From JAJEFO01 sp965209045 (GTDB taxonomy: Bacteria > Pseudomonadota > Alphaproteobacteria > Rhodobacterales > Rhodobacteraceae), in NCBI GenBank assembly GCA_965209045.1, contig CBDBPW010000001.1, positions 930,001-994,000 of the forward strand: a stretch of DNA of 64,000 nt, read 5' to 3'. The notes beneath the pieces are model-generated. The model did no database searches. It was not told the origin of the DNA and saw only the letters and a program-made list of their open reading frames with translations. Position numbers and translations under genes: made by a program. Below are positions 35,272 to 43,923 of this stretch, piece after piece; position 1 is the stretch's first letter, and the number at the start of each line of letters is the position of its first letter.

Positions 35272-37071
35272 ATGATTCACTCCTTGGAATCCTGGGCGAA
35301 GTCTGGTGCACGCCTGGTGGCTGTTGCCGCCGGACGCGAGCCTGCCGATCTGGTGATTCGACGCGGCAATGTCGTCAATGTCCAGTCACGTGAGGTGCTT
35401 GGCGGGTGGGAAGTCGCCGTTGCCGATGGCCGGTTTGCCTATCTCGGCCGTGATGCCTCACACACGGTTGGTGACGATACGAGAATTGTCGACGCTGGGG
35501 GGCGCTACCTGATTCCCGGTCTCTGCGACGGACACATGCACATCGAGAGCGGCATGCTCACGCCGGCCGAGTTCGCGGCCGCCGTCATCCCCCACGGCAC
35601 GACAACAATGTTCCATGATCCTCACGAGATCGCCAACGTCCTGGGCCTGAGGGGCGTTCGGCTGATGCATGACGAGGCGCTGCTTCAGCCGATCAACGTC
35701 TTCACGCAAATGCCCTCCTGCGCGCCGTCGGCGCCCGGCCTGGAAACCACGGGCTGCGAAATCACGGCTGATGACGTGACGGAAGCCATGGGCTGGCCCG
35801 GAATCGTGGGCCTGGGCGAGATGATGAACTTCCCGGGCGTCGCTGCCGGAGATCCGAAAATGCTTGCTGAAATCGCTGCGACGCAATTGGCAGGCCGGAC
35901 GGTTGGCGGCCACTATGCGAGTCCTGATCTTGGCATGCCATTTCACGCATACGTTGCGGCCGGCCCGGCGGACGACCACGAGGGAACGGTTGAGCCCGAC
36001 GCGATCGCCCGGGTGCGTCAGGGCATGCGGGCAATGCTGCGCCTTGGAAGCGCCTGGCATGACGTCGAACGCCAGATCACGGCCGTGACCGAACATGGCC
36101 TCGACCCGAGAAACTTCATTCTGTGCACGGATGACTGCCATTCGGGCACGCTGGTGAACGACGGCCACATGAATCGCGTTGTTCGCCATGCCATCGAATG
36201 CGGGGCCGATCCGCTCGTCGCGCTCCAGATGGCGACCGTGAACACGGCGACGCATTTCGGACTTGAACGGGAACTGGGATCCATCGCGCCGGGCCGACGG
36301 GCGGACGTGATCCTGACTTCCGATCTGGAAGCGCTTCCGATCGAACACGTGATCGCGCGCGGTGTGACCGTAGCCGAGGCGGGCGAGTTGAAGGTCGAGT
36401 GTCCGCATCTTGACTGGCCGGCGGAGACGCGTGCGACCGTGCATCTTGGCCGGGCGCTCGCGGTCGTGGACTTCGAGGTCAAGGCCCCGCAGGCAAAGGG
36501 CGTCGTTGTCGCGAAGGTGATCGGCGTGGTCGAGAACCAGGCTCCCACCGAGGCGTTGACGGCCAGGTTGCCTGTCATCGAGGGAGTGGTTGAGGCACGG
36601 GACGACGTGGCGCAAGTCGCGCTCGTGGAACGGCATCGGGCCACCGGACGGGTCGTGAACGGATTCGTCTCCGGATTCGGCTACAGTGGGCGCATGGCCA
36701 TTGCCTCGACGGTGGCTCATGACAGCCACCACATGATTGTCGTCGGGACCGATCGCGCCTGCATGGCGGCTGCGGCCAACCGGTTGGGCGAGGTCGGTGG
36801 AGGGGTTACAGTCTGGAAAGACGGGGCGGAGATCGCTCTCGTGGAACTCCCGATCGCTGGGCTCATGTCCGACAGTCCGGCTCATGAAGTGGCGGCCAAG
36901 GCGGATCGCATGGTTGCCGCGATGGCGGAGTGCGGCTGCGAGTTGAACAATGCCTACATGCAGCACTCTCTCCTGGCCTTGGTGGTGATTCCGGCCCTGC
37001 GCATCTCTGATCTTGGACTGGTCGATGTTGACAGGTTCGAAGTGACCGGGCTCTTCGAGGACGCGGCATGA
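35272..37071 (+). CDS. ade: Adenine deaminase
   Basis: 599 residues. Metal-dependent hydrolase of the amidohydrolase superfamily: GLCDGHMHIESGMLTPAEFA (HxH site), HDPHEIANVLG, FILCTDDCHSGTL (Asp), and the C-terminal Ade domain with DSHHMIVVGTD and CELNNAYMQHSLLALVVIP. It converts adenine to hypoxanthine and ammonia in the cytosol. The stop overlaps the start of the AMP nucleosidase gene (ATGA), so the two form an AMP to adenine to hypoxanthine salvage unit. Confidence 0.95.
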   Translation: MIHSLESWAKSGARLVAVAAGREPADLVIRRGNVVNVQSREVLGGWEVAVADGRFAYLGRDASHTVGDDTRIVDAGGRYLIPGLCDGHMHIESGMLTPAEFAAAVIPHGTTTMFHDPHEIANVLGLRGVRLMHDEALLQPINVFTQMPSCAPSAPGLETTGCEITADDVTEAMGWPGIVGLGEMMNFPGVAAGDPKMLAEIAATQLAGRTVGGHYASPDLGMPFHAYVAAGPADDHEGTVEPDAIARVRQGMRAMLRLGSAWHDVERQITAVTEHGLDPRNFILCTDDCHSGTLVNDGHMNRVVRHAIECGADPLVALQMATVNTATHFGLERELGSIAPGRRADVILTSDLEALPIEHVIARGVTVAEAGELKVECPHLDWPAETRATVHLGRALAVVDFEVKAPQAKGVVVAKVIGVVENQAPTEALTARLPVIEGVVEARDDVAQVALVERHRATGRVVNGFVSGFGYSGRMAIASTVAHDSHHMIVVGTDRACMAAAANRLGEVGGGVTVWKDGAEIALVELPIAGLMSDSPAHEVAAKADRMVAAMAECGCELNNAYMQHSLLALVVIPALRISDLGLVDVDRFEVTGLFEDAA

Positions 37072-38546
37072 CCGATGAGAAGCAGAATGTCGAGGCGCCG
37101 GACTCTCCGGATAATGAGGAGTTTTCCGACGCGGGGGACGCGGTCGAGCGACTGGTTCATCTGTATCGGGAGTCGGCCGGGTTTCTGCGCAGTCGCTTCG
37201 ATGATGCCGTCGCCAACGGCATGCCGCGCCGCCGCATGCGCGCATTTTACCCGGAACTGCGGCTGACGACCAAGATCTACGCGACAAAGGACACGCGGCT
37301 TAGCTTTGGTCACGTGGTCGAACCGGGGCGCTATTCCACGACCATCACGCGCCCGGAGCTGTTCAGGAACTACCTTGCCCAACAGATCGGGCTGTTGATC
37401 GAGCACCACAAGGTTCCGGTGCAGGTCGGGGTCTCGACGACCCCGATCCCGGTGCACTTTGCCGTAGCCGGCGGCGTGTCGCTCCAGATTCCGAAAGGCG
37501 GCATCGTGGAACAGTCGCTGCGCGACGTCTTTGACGTGCCCGAGCTCGCGACGATCAACGACGACATCGTCAATGGCCACGGATTCGCCTATGAAGACGG
37601 ATCACATCCCTTGGCGCCGTTCACGGCGCAAAGGATTGACTACTCCTTGGCGCGAATGTCTCACTACATGGCCACAGATGCAGAACACTTCCAGAACTAC
37701 GTGCTTTTCACCAACTACCAGTTCTACGTGGACGAATTTGAGGCCTTTGCTCGCAAGAAGCTTGCCGACCCGGACAGCGGATACACATCGTTCGTCGGCC
37801 CGGGCAACTTCGAGATCAGTTCGGCCGACGCGCCGCTCGACCGCCCGGCCAACCTGCCCCAGATGCCGGCATTTCATCTCAAGCGTCCCGACGGCGCTGG
37901 CATAACCCTGGTGAACATCGGCGTGGGTCCGTCAAATGCGAAGACGGCCACAGACCATATTGCAGTACTGCGACCCCATGCCTGGCTGATGCTCGGACAC
38001 TGCGCCGGGCTGCGGAATTCCCAGCAACTCGGGGATTTCGTCCTGGCGCACGGATATCTGCGCGAGGACCACGTCCTGGATGACGACCTGCCGGTCTGGA
38101 TGCCCATTCCGGCGCTCGCGGAAATCCAGGTGGCGCTGGAAGGCGCCGTCGCGGACGTGACCAAGTACGAGGGATACGACCTCAAGCAGATCATGCGGAC
38201 GGGCACGGTTGCCACGATCGACAACCGGAACTGGGAACTCCGGGATCAGTCCGGTCCTGTACAACGCTTGAGCCAAAGCCGCGCCATCGCACTTGACATG
38301 GAGTCTGCGACGATCGCTGCCAACGGATTCAGGTTCCGAGTGCCCTACGGCACGTTGCTCTGCGTTTCCGACAAGCCGTTGCATGGCGAGTTGAAGCTTC
38401 CTGGAATGGCGTCAGATTTCTACAAGACCCAGGTCGCGCAACATCTCCTGGTAGGCATACGAGCCATCGAGAGACTCCGCGAGATGCCGCTGGAACGTAT
38501 ACACTCCCGCAAGTTGCGCAGCTTCGAGGAGACTGCATTCCTTTGA
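37068..38546 (+). CDS. amn: AMP nucleosidase
   Basis: 492 residues, close to the family's usual ~490. The N-terminal Amn domain (LVHLYRESAGFLRSRFDDAV, GVSTTPIPVHFAVAGGVSLQ) is followed by a nucleoside-phosphorylase-like domain (LVNIGVGPSNAKTATDHI, LGHCAGLRNSQQLGDFVLAH, ALDMESATIAANGFRFRVPY). It splits AMP into adenine and ribose 5-phosphate. Translationally coupled to ade, whose product deaminates the adenine made here. Confidence 0.96.
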   Translation: MTDEKQNVEAPDSPDNEEFSDAGDAVERLVHLYRESAGFLRSRFDDAVANGMPRRRMRAFYPELRLTTKIYATKDTRLSFGHVVEPGRYSTTITRPELFRNYLAQQIGLLIEHHKVPVQVGVSTTPIPVHFAVAGGVSLQIPKGGIVEQSLRDVFDVPELATINDDIVNGHGFAYEDGSHPLAPFTAQRIDYSLARMSHYMATDAEHFQNYVLFTNYQFYVDEFEAFARKKLADPDSGYTSFVGPGNFEISSADAPLDRPANLPQMPAFHLKRPDGAGITLVNIGVGPSNAKTATDHIAVLRPHAWLMLGHCAGLRNSQQLGDFVLAHGYLREDHVLDDDLPVWMPIPALAEIQVALEGAVADVTKYEGYDLKQIMRTGTVATIDNRNWELRDQSGPVQRLSQSRAIALDMESATIAANGFRFRVPYGTLLCVSDKPLHGELKLPGMASDFYKTQVAQHLLVGIRAIERLREMPLERIHSRKLRSFEETAFL

Positions 38547-38601
38547 AATGAAGGGAAAAATCGCGAAATGTGCCGAAAATAGGGAATTATGCCACAAATG
38601 C

Positions 38602-38630
38602 TTGCGTACGACCTCAATATCCAGTAAAAT
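38602..38630 (+). promoter_or_regulatory. Predicted sigma-70 promoter of the HU gene
   Basis: TTGCGT (38602-38607), a 17-base spacer and TAAAAT (38625-38630) lie 45 bases before the HU start in an unusually AT-rich spacer. AGGAGG precedes the ATG at 38675. Confidence 0.6.
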
Positions 38631-38674
38631 AAGGCCGATACGCTACAATAGAGGCCGGAACGAGGAGGTTCAGC

Positions 38675-38962
38675 ATGGCAAAGGCACTAACCAAGACGCA
38701 GCTTGTCGCGGCGCTCGCCGATGAACTTGGCAGCGAAAAGAAGGCGGCAGCCGCGGCACTGGACGCGATCATTTCCGTCATCACCAAGGAAGTGTCTTCC
38801 GGCGGTGCCGTGGCATTGCCTGGTGTTGGCAAGATCTACTGCCGCGAGCGTCCGGCGCGCATGGTTCGAAATCCTGCGACCGGCCAGCAGATCCACAAAG
38901 ATGCCGACAAGGTGGTGAAGATGACCATCGCCAAGGCGCTCAAGGACAGCGTGAACAGCTGA
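38675..38962 (+). CDS. HU-family nucleoid DNA-binding protein
   Basis: 95 residues. LTKTQLVAALADELGSEKKA and GGAVALPGVGKIYCRERPAR, then NPATGQQIHKDADKVVKMTI give the HU/IHF fold: helical dimerisation part, beta arm with the RNPATG tip, and a C-terminal helix. It bends and compacts DNA. The gene has its own strong promoter and a hairpin terminator. Confidence 0.95.
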   Translation: MAKALTKTQLVAALADELGSEKKAAAAALDAIISVITKEVSSGGAVALPGVGKIYCRERPARMVRNPATGQQIHKDADKVVKMTIAKALKDSVNS

Positions 38963-38986
38963 CCGTCGAGGCATAAGACGCAATTC

Positions 38987-39011
38987 GGGCCGCTGCCGCG
39001 CGGCCCTTTTT
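38987..39011 (+). terminator. Rho-independent terminator of the HU gene
   Basis: A 7-bp GC stem (GGGCCGC at 38987-38993, GCGGCCC at 39000-39006) with 6-base loop is followed by TTTTT, 24 bases after the stop. Confidence 0.9.
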
Positions 39012-39539
39012 CTTGTTCCAGAATGGCTGAGCCGGCACCGGACCGGCAAGGACGGCAGGAAGCACAGAGTGATCTGCCCCTGAAATCTCGCGGCGTGTCC
39101 GGGCAGACATGAACCGTGATCGCAAGCCGCATCTTGCCGAATGGTGTCATGGCTCTCGGACCGGGCAATGCACAAAGAAGGCTACTGTCACGGGCTGACG
39201 CCCACCAGCGTGTCAAGTGTCAATGGCAAGGGCCGGCAAGGCATGCGTGCAGGAGTGGATGCAGGCGTGCTGAATTGCCTGAGGCCATGGCATGGCGGGA
39301 TGCCGACCCTTCAAGGACAAGGACAGCCTGTGCTGGATCAGCCTGTGGATTGCCGCGGCGGCATTTCCTGGCCCACCCAGCGCCGGACAGTCTGAACGCC
39401 GGATGCAAATTCAAGGAGGCTCAGCTCGCTCTCGCCCGTTGGCCTGACCCGGTTCAGCGCTTCGTGGCCCAATCAGGGCCTGCTCGCGCACGGCGTGCAG
39501 GCTGCGCCACGACCGGGAGACGCATCATGCCGGAGGGCG
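39012..39539 (+). other. Gene-free stretch between HU and the DMT transporter
   Basis: No gene seen. Genes on both sides end here. Confidence 0.45.
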
Positions 39540-40436
39540 TCACGTCGTTGTTGCCGACTTGGAGAATTGCACGGCGAGAATGGCCAGCGCGATGATCACG
39601 ACGCCTATGACGTCGAGAACGCCAATGGCCTCGCCCAGCAGGGCCGCGGCGATGGCCACCCCGAGGAACGGGTTCATGAAATGGAACGTGGCGGCTCGCG
39701 TGGCGCCGATGCGGCGGACCAGCCAGAACCAGGCCAGTGTCGCCAGCAGTCCGGGCAGGAAGAGCGTGTAGAGGAATGCGGCCACGAAAGTGACCGACCA
39801 GTTGACGATCAAGGTCTCGAGCGCCAGCGCAGGCCCCCAGAGCACGGCGCTCCCGACCAGCATCTGGAATCCAACGACCACCATGACGTTGCCGCCCGAG
39901 GATGCGCCCTTGACCGCTAGCGTGGCGAAGGTCAGGGCCAGCACCCCGATCCCGCACAGCGCAATGCCGGCCGGATCGACTCCCTGGGTCAGACGGGTTC
40001 CCATGATCAGGACGACACCCGCCATTCCGGCAAACAACCCCGCGACGCCCAGCGGTCGCAGGGTCTCTTTCGTGATCAGCCAGCCGGCAAACGCGACCAG
40101 CAGCGGCAGCGTGGACGCAATGATGGATGCCAGGGAAGCTTCAACCGTCTTCAGGGCGACGAAGTTCAGGCCCAGATAGAGGCCGTTCTGGCAGATTCCG
40201 AAGAGGACCGTCATCTGCCACTGCTGGCGGGTCAGCGTGAAGCTCTGCCCGAGGATGCGGGCGAGGGCCAGGGCGATCAGGCCCGCGATCAGGAAGCGGA
40301 CCGCCGAGGCCGTCAGTGGCGGTGCGTTGTTGACGATGATCTTGGCCGACGTGAATGCGGAAGACCAGATGATGGCAAAGGCCAGCCCGCCAAGAATTGC
40401 CGGGACATCGACCCTATCTGAGATAGCCGATGGCAT
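39540..40436 (-). CDS. DMT/EamA-family transporter
   Basis: 298 residues with about ten hydrophobic helices in two EamA repeats: GLAFAIIWSSAFTSAKIIV with FLIAGLIALAL, and later GIGVLALTFATLAVKGAS with FHFMNPFLGVAIAAALLGE and IGVVIIALAILAV. These proteins export or import metabolites across the inner membrane; substrate unknown. Its start overlaps the end of the HAD gene by 23 bases, so they are probably co-transcribed. Confidence 0.92.
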   Translation of the reverse strand: MPSAISDRVDVPAILGGLAFAIIWSSAFTSAKIIVNNAPPLTASAVRFLIAGLIALALARILGQSFTLTRQQWQMTVLFGICQNGLYLGLNFVALKTVEASLASIIASTLPLLVAFAGWLITKETLRPLGVAGLFAGMAGVVLIMGTRLTQGVDPAGIALCGIGVLALTFATLAVKGASSGGNVMVVVGFQMLVGSAVLWGPALALETLIVNWSVTFVAAFLYTLFLPGLLATLAWFWLVRRIGATRAATFHFMNPFLGVAIAAALLGEAIGVLDVIGVVIIALAILAVQFSKSATTT

Positions 40437-41286
40437 ATGTCGGTGTCAGCCGGGCTTCAGCGATGAAAGCGTCGAGGGCGTCCTGTTCCGGCTGGCGGGT
40501 GGTTGCCGTCTGCACGCGCGCCAGCCCTCCCGTCACGAAGAGGGAGTCGAGATCCTCTCCCAGGGCGCCCCGGATGTCGGTCTGGATGCCGTCCCCGATG
40601 CACAGGACCCGCTCGTCCGGCACCTGCACCCCGATCTGCGCCAGCCGTTCCCTCGCCAAGGCGTAGACCGGCGGATGCGGCTTGCCGAAATACAGGCTCT
40701 CGCCGCCCATTTCCGAATAGAGCTGGGCAAGCGCGCCGGCACACCACTCGCGGCTTTCGCCGCGGTCAACCACCAGGTCAGGGTTCGCGCAGAGAAGCTT
40801 CAGGCCCTTCTGCTTGGCAAGGAGGAACTCGGGGCGGTTCACGGACGGGTCAGCATGCGCGTCAAATGGGCCGAGGCACGCAATTCCGGTCGCGTCCTTG
40901 AGTTCGACGAGGTGCACGTCAACAGGATCGGAGACGATCGCCGGCGGCTCGAAGAACGGCCGGTCGTGATCCTGTCCCATGAACCAGACGCGGTTGCCGA
41001 TGACGCCGCGAAACATGGCAACCCGTGCACTGTCGCCGCTCGTGGAAATCGTGTCCCAGCAGTCGGGCGGAACGCCAAGTGCCTCCAGTTGCCGCTCAAC
41101 GCCCGCGCGCGGACGTGGCGCGTTTGTCAGAAGCACGACCTTGCCGCCGTTCGCGCGAAAGGCGCGGAGCGCGTCGATGGCCTCGGGATAGCCATGTAAC
41201 CCGTCATGCACGCATCCCCAGAGGTCGCAGAAAAGCACATCGTAGCGGTCGGCAATCTCCGACAGGCTGTCGACTACCGGAACCAT
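40414..41286 (-). CDS. HAD-superfamily IIA hydrolase (TIGR01459-like)
   Basis: 290 residues. Motif I is the modified DLWGCVHDG of this subfamily, motif II LLTNAPRP, the Lys motif FGKPHPPVY and motif IV CIGDGIQTDIRGA with a C2-type cap between. It is likely a small-molecule phosphatase in the cytosol. It lies four bases after the pyrophosphatase gene and overlaps the DMT transporter gene, forming a three-gene operon. Confidence 0.92.
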   Translation of the reverse strand: MVPVVDSLSEIADRYDVLFCDLWGCVHDGLHGYPEAIDALRAFRANGGKVVLLTNAPRPRAGVERQLEALGVPPDCWDTISTSGDSARVAMFRGVIGNRVWFMGQDHDRPFFEPPAIVSDPVDVHLVELKDATGIACLGPFDAHADPSVNRPEFLLAKQKGLKLLCANPDLVVDRGESREWCAGALAQLYSEMGGESLYFGKPHPPVYALARERLAQIGVQVPDERVLCIGDGIQTDIRGALGEDLDSLFVTGGLARVQTATTRQPEQDALDAFIAEARLTPTYAIGYLR

Positions 41287-41289
41287 GCC

Positions 41290-42210
41290 TCAAATCTTCA
41301 GCACCGGAATGATCTGCTTCTTGCGGCTGACCACTCCGGGCAGCGTGGCAAGGTCGCCGTCGGCATCGACGCCGAAGCTATTGGCGGCAATGCGCCGCAC
41401 AATGTCGTTCGTAATGAAGAGGGTGGCTTCTTCCGCCAGAATGTCCACCAGGAAGAACAGGACCTGGTCGACGCCTTCTTCTCTGGCGACGGCCTCCATC
41501 TCCTTCATCAGCCCTGCTTTCCGGTCCAGCACGCTTGACGGTGAAGTCGTCTCAAGAACCGAGATTCGAAGGTTCGTGCCATCCACCTCGTAGGCCTTGG
41601 CGTCCACGCGCAGCAATTCCGCGTCGGTATAGCCCGAGACGTCGGATTTTGCCGCAAACATCTCCTGCGCGTATGCCGTGATGTCGAGTCCCAGCTCCAT
41701 GGCGAGGCGCTCCGCCAGTTCCCGGTCGGCATCGGTCGTTGTCGGCGAGCGAAACTCAAGCGTGTCGCTCAGGATGCAGGAGAGCATCACGCCCTTGATC
41801 GCGTGCGGCATCCTGGAGGCGTCGTCGCCCATCAGATCGTGCATGATCGTGGCAGTGCAGGCCAGCGGACGCACGGTGATGGTGATCGGCGTTCTTGTCT
41901 TCAGCCCGCCTTGCAACATGTGGTGATCAATCACCTCGATCACGTCGGCATCGTTGATGCCTTCAGGCAATTCCGCCACGTTGTTCGTGTCGACGATGAT
42001 GCAGCTGTCCCCTGGCCCCACGCCATCAAGAATTTCCGGCTTGTCGAGATTCCAGCGCTCGAGCACGAAGAGGGCCTCGGCATTCGGTTCGCCAAGCAGC
42101 CGCGCCTCAGCCCGGGTGTTTCGGCACTCGTTCAGGTACCAGGCCCAGATGATGGGCGAACCGGTAGAGTCGGTGTCCGGCGACTTATGGCCGAATATCT
42201 TGTGAGTCAT
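41290..42210 (-). CDS. ppaC: Manganese-dependent inorganic pyrophosphatase (DHH family)
   Basis: 306 residues from the ATG at 42210. Motifs: GHKSPDTDSTGSPIIWAWYL, IIVDTNNVAEL, VIEVIDHHMLQGG (DHH), and the DHHA2 domain with SRKKQIIPVL at the end. It hydrolyses pyrophosphate in the cytosol. First gene of the operon with HAD and DMT genes. Confidence 0.94.
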   Translation of the reverse strand: MTHKIFGHKSPDTDSTGSPIIWAWYLNECRNTRAEARLLGEPNAEALFVLERWNLDKPEILDGVGPGDSCIIVDTNNVAELPEGINDADVIEVIDHHMLQGGLKTRTPITITVRPLACTATIMHDLMGDDASRMPHAIKGVMLSCILSDTLEFRSPTTTDADRELAERLAMELGLDITAYAQEMFAAKSDVSGYTDAELLRVDAKAYEVDGTNLRISVLETTSPSSVLDRKAGLMKEMEAVAREEGVDQVLFFLVDILAEEATLFITNDIVRRIAANSFGVDADGDLATLPGVVSRKKQIIPVLKI

Positions 42211-42550
42211 GGGCACGTACGCAGCTTGTTTTGGCGTTCTCTTATCGGGTCGCCGGGTGCTTGTCACCCTGCAAGAATCGCGCCGCACGAGCGTTGCCGA
42301 TTCCAGGCGACGCTAGGCTTGGACCGCCCCGCTTGATGTCATCCTGACGATTCGGCATCCTTGCTTTCGGGCCGAAACGAGAAGGATTCGTGCGAGGGGA
42401 GGATTGCGTGCTTCCCCGTTCCGGTCGAGGCACAGTTGCGCGGAGCGAACGCGTTGCGGCGGCCTCAGCGGTTCGCTTGCAGCGTCGGCGTCGCGGCGCG
42501 AGTTGTGGCGGTTCCGGTACGGAAAGGTGCACGGCAGCGAAGGCAGGCTG
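42211..42550 (+). other. Gene-free divergent region between ppaC and recO
   Basis: Holds both promoters, but no clear -35/-10 pair or operator was found. Confidence 0.4.
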
Positions 42551-43276
42551 ATGAAGTGGTGCGAAGAGGGCGTCGTCCTTGCACGCCGCCGTCACGGGGA
42601 AAATGCCTTGATCATCGAGGTGTTTACCCGCGGCCATGGTCGGCACTCCGGGATCGTCCGGGGCGGTGGATCGCGGCGGCTGGCGCCGATCCTCGAGCCG
42701 GGAAACCAGGTTCAGGTTACATGGCGCGCCCGCCTCGCGGAGCATCTGGGCAGTTTCCAGGCCGAGCCGGTGCAGGCTCGCGCCGCGCTGCTCATGGGCA
42801 AGCGCCGGACACTCGCCGGGCTGAACGCGGTCACGGCCTTGCTTTCCTACGCGCTGCCCGAGCGGGAACCGCATCCGACGCTGTATGACGGAACGCTGAC
42901 AGTGCTTGAAATGATGTGCGACGGTCCCTTCTGGCCGTTGGCCTACGTGCGGTGGGAACTCGCGTTGCTGGAAGAGCTTGGCTTCGGTCTTGACCTGTCC
43001 AGATGCGCAGTGACCGGGTCGACCGAAGGGCTTGCTTATGTATCGCCGAAATCTGGGCGCGCGGTCTCGGATGCCGGGGCCGGTGAGTGGAAACCGAACC
43101 TCCTGCCCCTGTCGCCGTCCCTTCTTGGCAGAGGTGACGGCACCGCCGCCGAAGTCCGTGACGGCCTGAGGACGACCTGTCACTTCTTGAAGTCGCGGCT
43201 GGTTCCCGCGCTCGGGAACCGCTGCTTGCCTGAGGCTCGCGACCGGCTGGCAGACATTCTGGCACGCGAGGCCTGA
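42551..43276 (+). CDS. recO: DNA repair protein RecO
   Basis: 241 residues; the ATG at 42551 is where the OB-fold begins (WCEEGVVLARRRHGENALII, VFTRGHGRHSGIVRGGGSR). The helical C-terminal part follows (YALPEREPHPTLYDGTLTVL, WELALLEELGFGLDLSRCAV). RecO acts with RecR and RecF in loading RecA at gaps. The zinc-like Cys pairs of some homologues are absent. It is not next to era or rnc, as is frequent in relatives. Confidence 0.92.
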   Translation: MKWCEEGVVLARRRHGENALIIEVFTRGHGRHSGIVRGGGSRRLAPILEPGNQVQVTWRARLAEHLGSFQAEPVQARAALLMGKRRTLAGLNAVTALLSYALPEREPHPTLYDGTLTVLEMMCDGPFWPLAYVRWELALLEELGFGLDLSRCAVTGSTEGLAYVSPKSGRAVSDAGAGEWKPNLLPLSPSLLGRGDGTAAEVRDGLRTTCHFLKSRLVPALGNRCLPEARDRLADILAREA

Positions 43277-43923
43277 CCGTCTGACCGAAAGGGGATTGAG
43301 AGCTGCGGTGCATGCCGCCGAAGTTCCCGTCTTTGCGTAGCGATCTTTTTCGAGGCGGCTGCCGGAACGTGCTCGTCCCAGATCGCCTTGTCCGCTGCCC
43401 TCGAACGCGGGCCGATGCGCGGGCCGATGCGGGCGGCACGGCAGTCGCGTGGGCGAGCGCGCCGCGCATGCGGACGACAACACGGCGCAAGTCGCCTGCC
43501 AATTGTAGGCCCGGCGACCGAGGCACCCATTCGCAATTCCGGCTGCCGCCTTGACTCCCAGGCATGCGTGTCGGCGGAAGATTGGACTTTTCGTTCGGTT
43601 CGAGCGCCTCCGACCACGTTCACGGGGCGATCAAGAGGAGGCGCCGCGGCAGGTGCACTCTCGGCAAGGGAAAGACGGGCGTCTTGCGGTGCCTTTGCAA
43701 GGCTTAGCTCGGGCCATCTTTTGGGCCGGGCCGCGAACGATCCCGCTGCCGCCTCGGCATCCTGAACTTCGTTACGCCCGACTTGCGAGACGAGCGCATG
43801 CGTTAGCGCGATTTACCGACCCAGCGTCGACCGATCCGGGCTGCGTGGCCGGATTCCTAGCTGTCGCTGCCGGGACCGGTTGCCGATCACACGTGCAGGA
43901 CCGAACTCCGCAGGGCGGTACCG
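43277..43923 (+). other. Gene-free stretch between recO and the hybrid regulator
   Basis: Converging genes end here. No gene, RNA or clear terminator seen. Confidence 0.45.

Noticed and set aside
35458..37287. Minus-strand frame of 609 codons opposite ade
   Set aside because: Pure antisense of adenine deaminase caused by GC-rich codon bias; composition (His/Arg/Gln-rich) is not protein-like.
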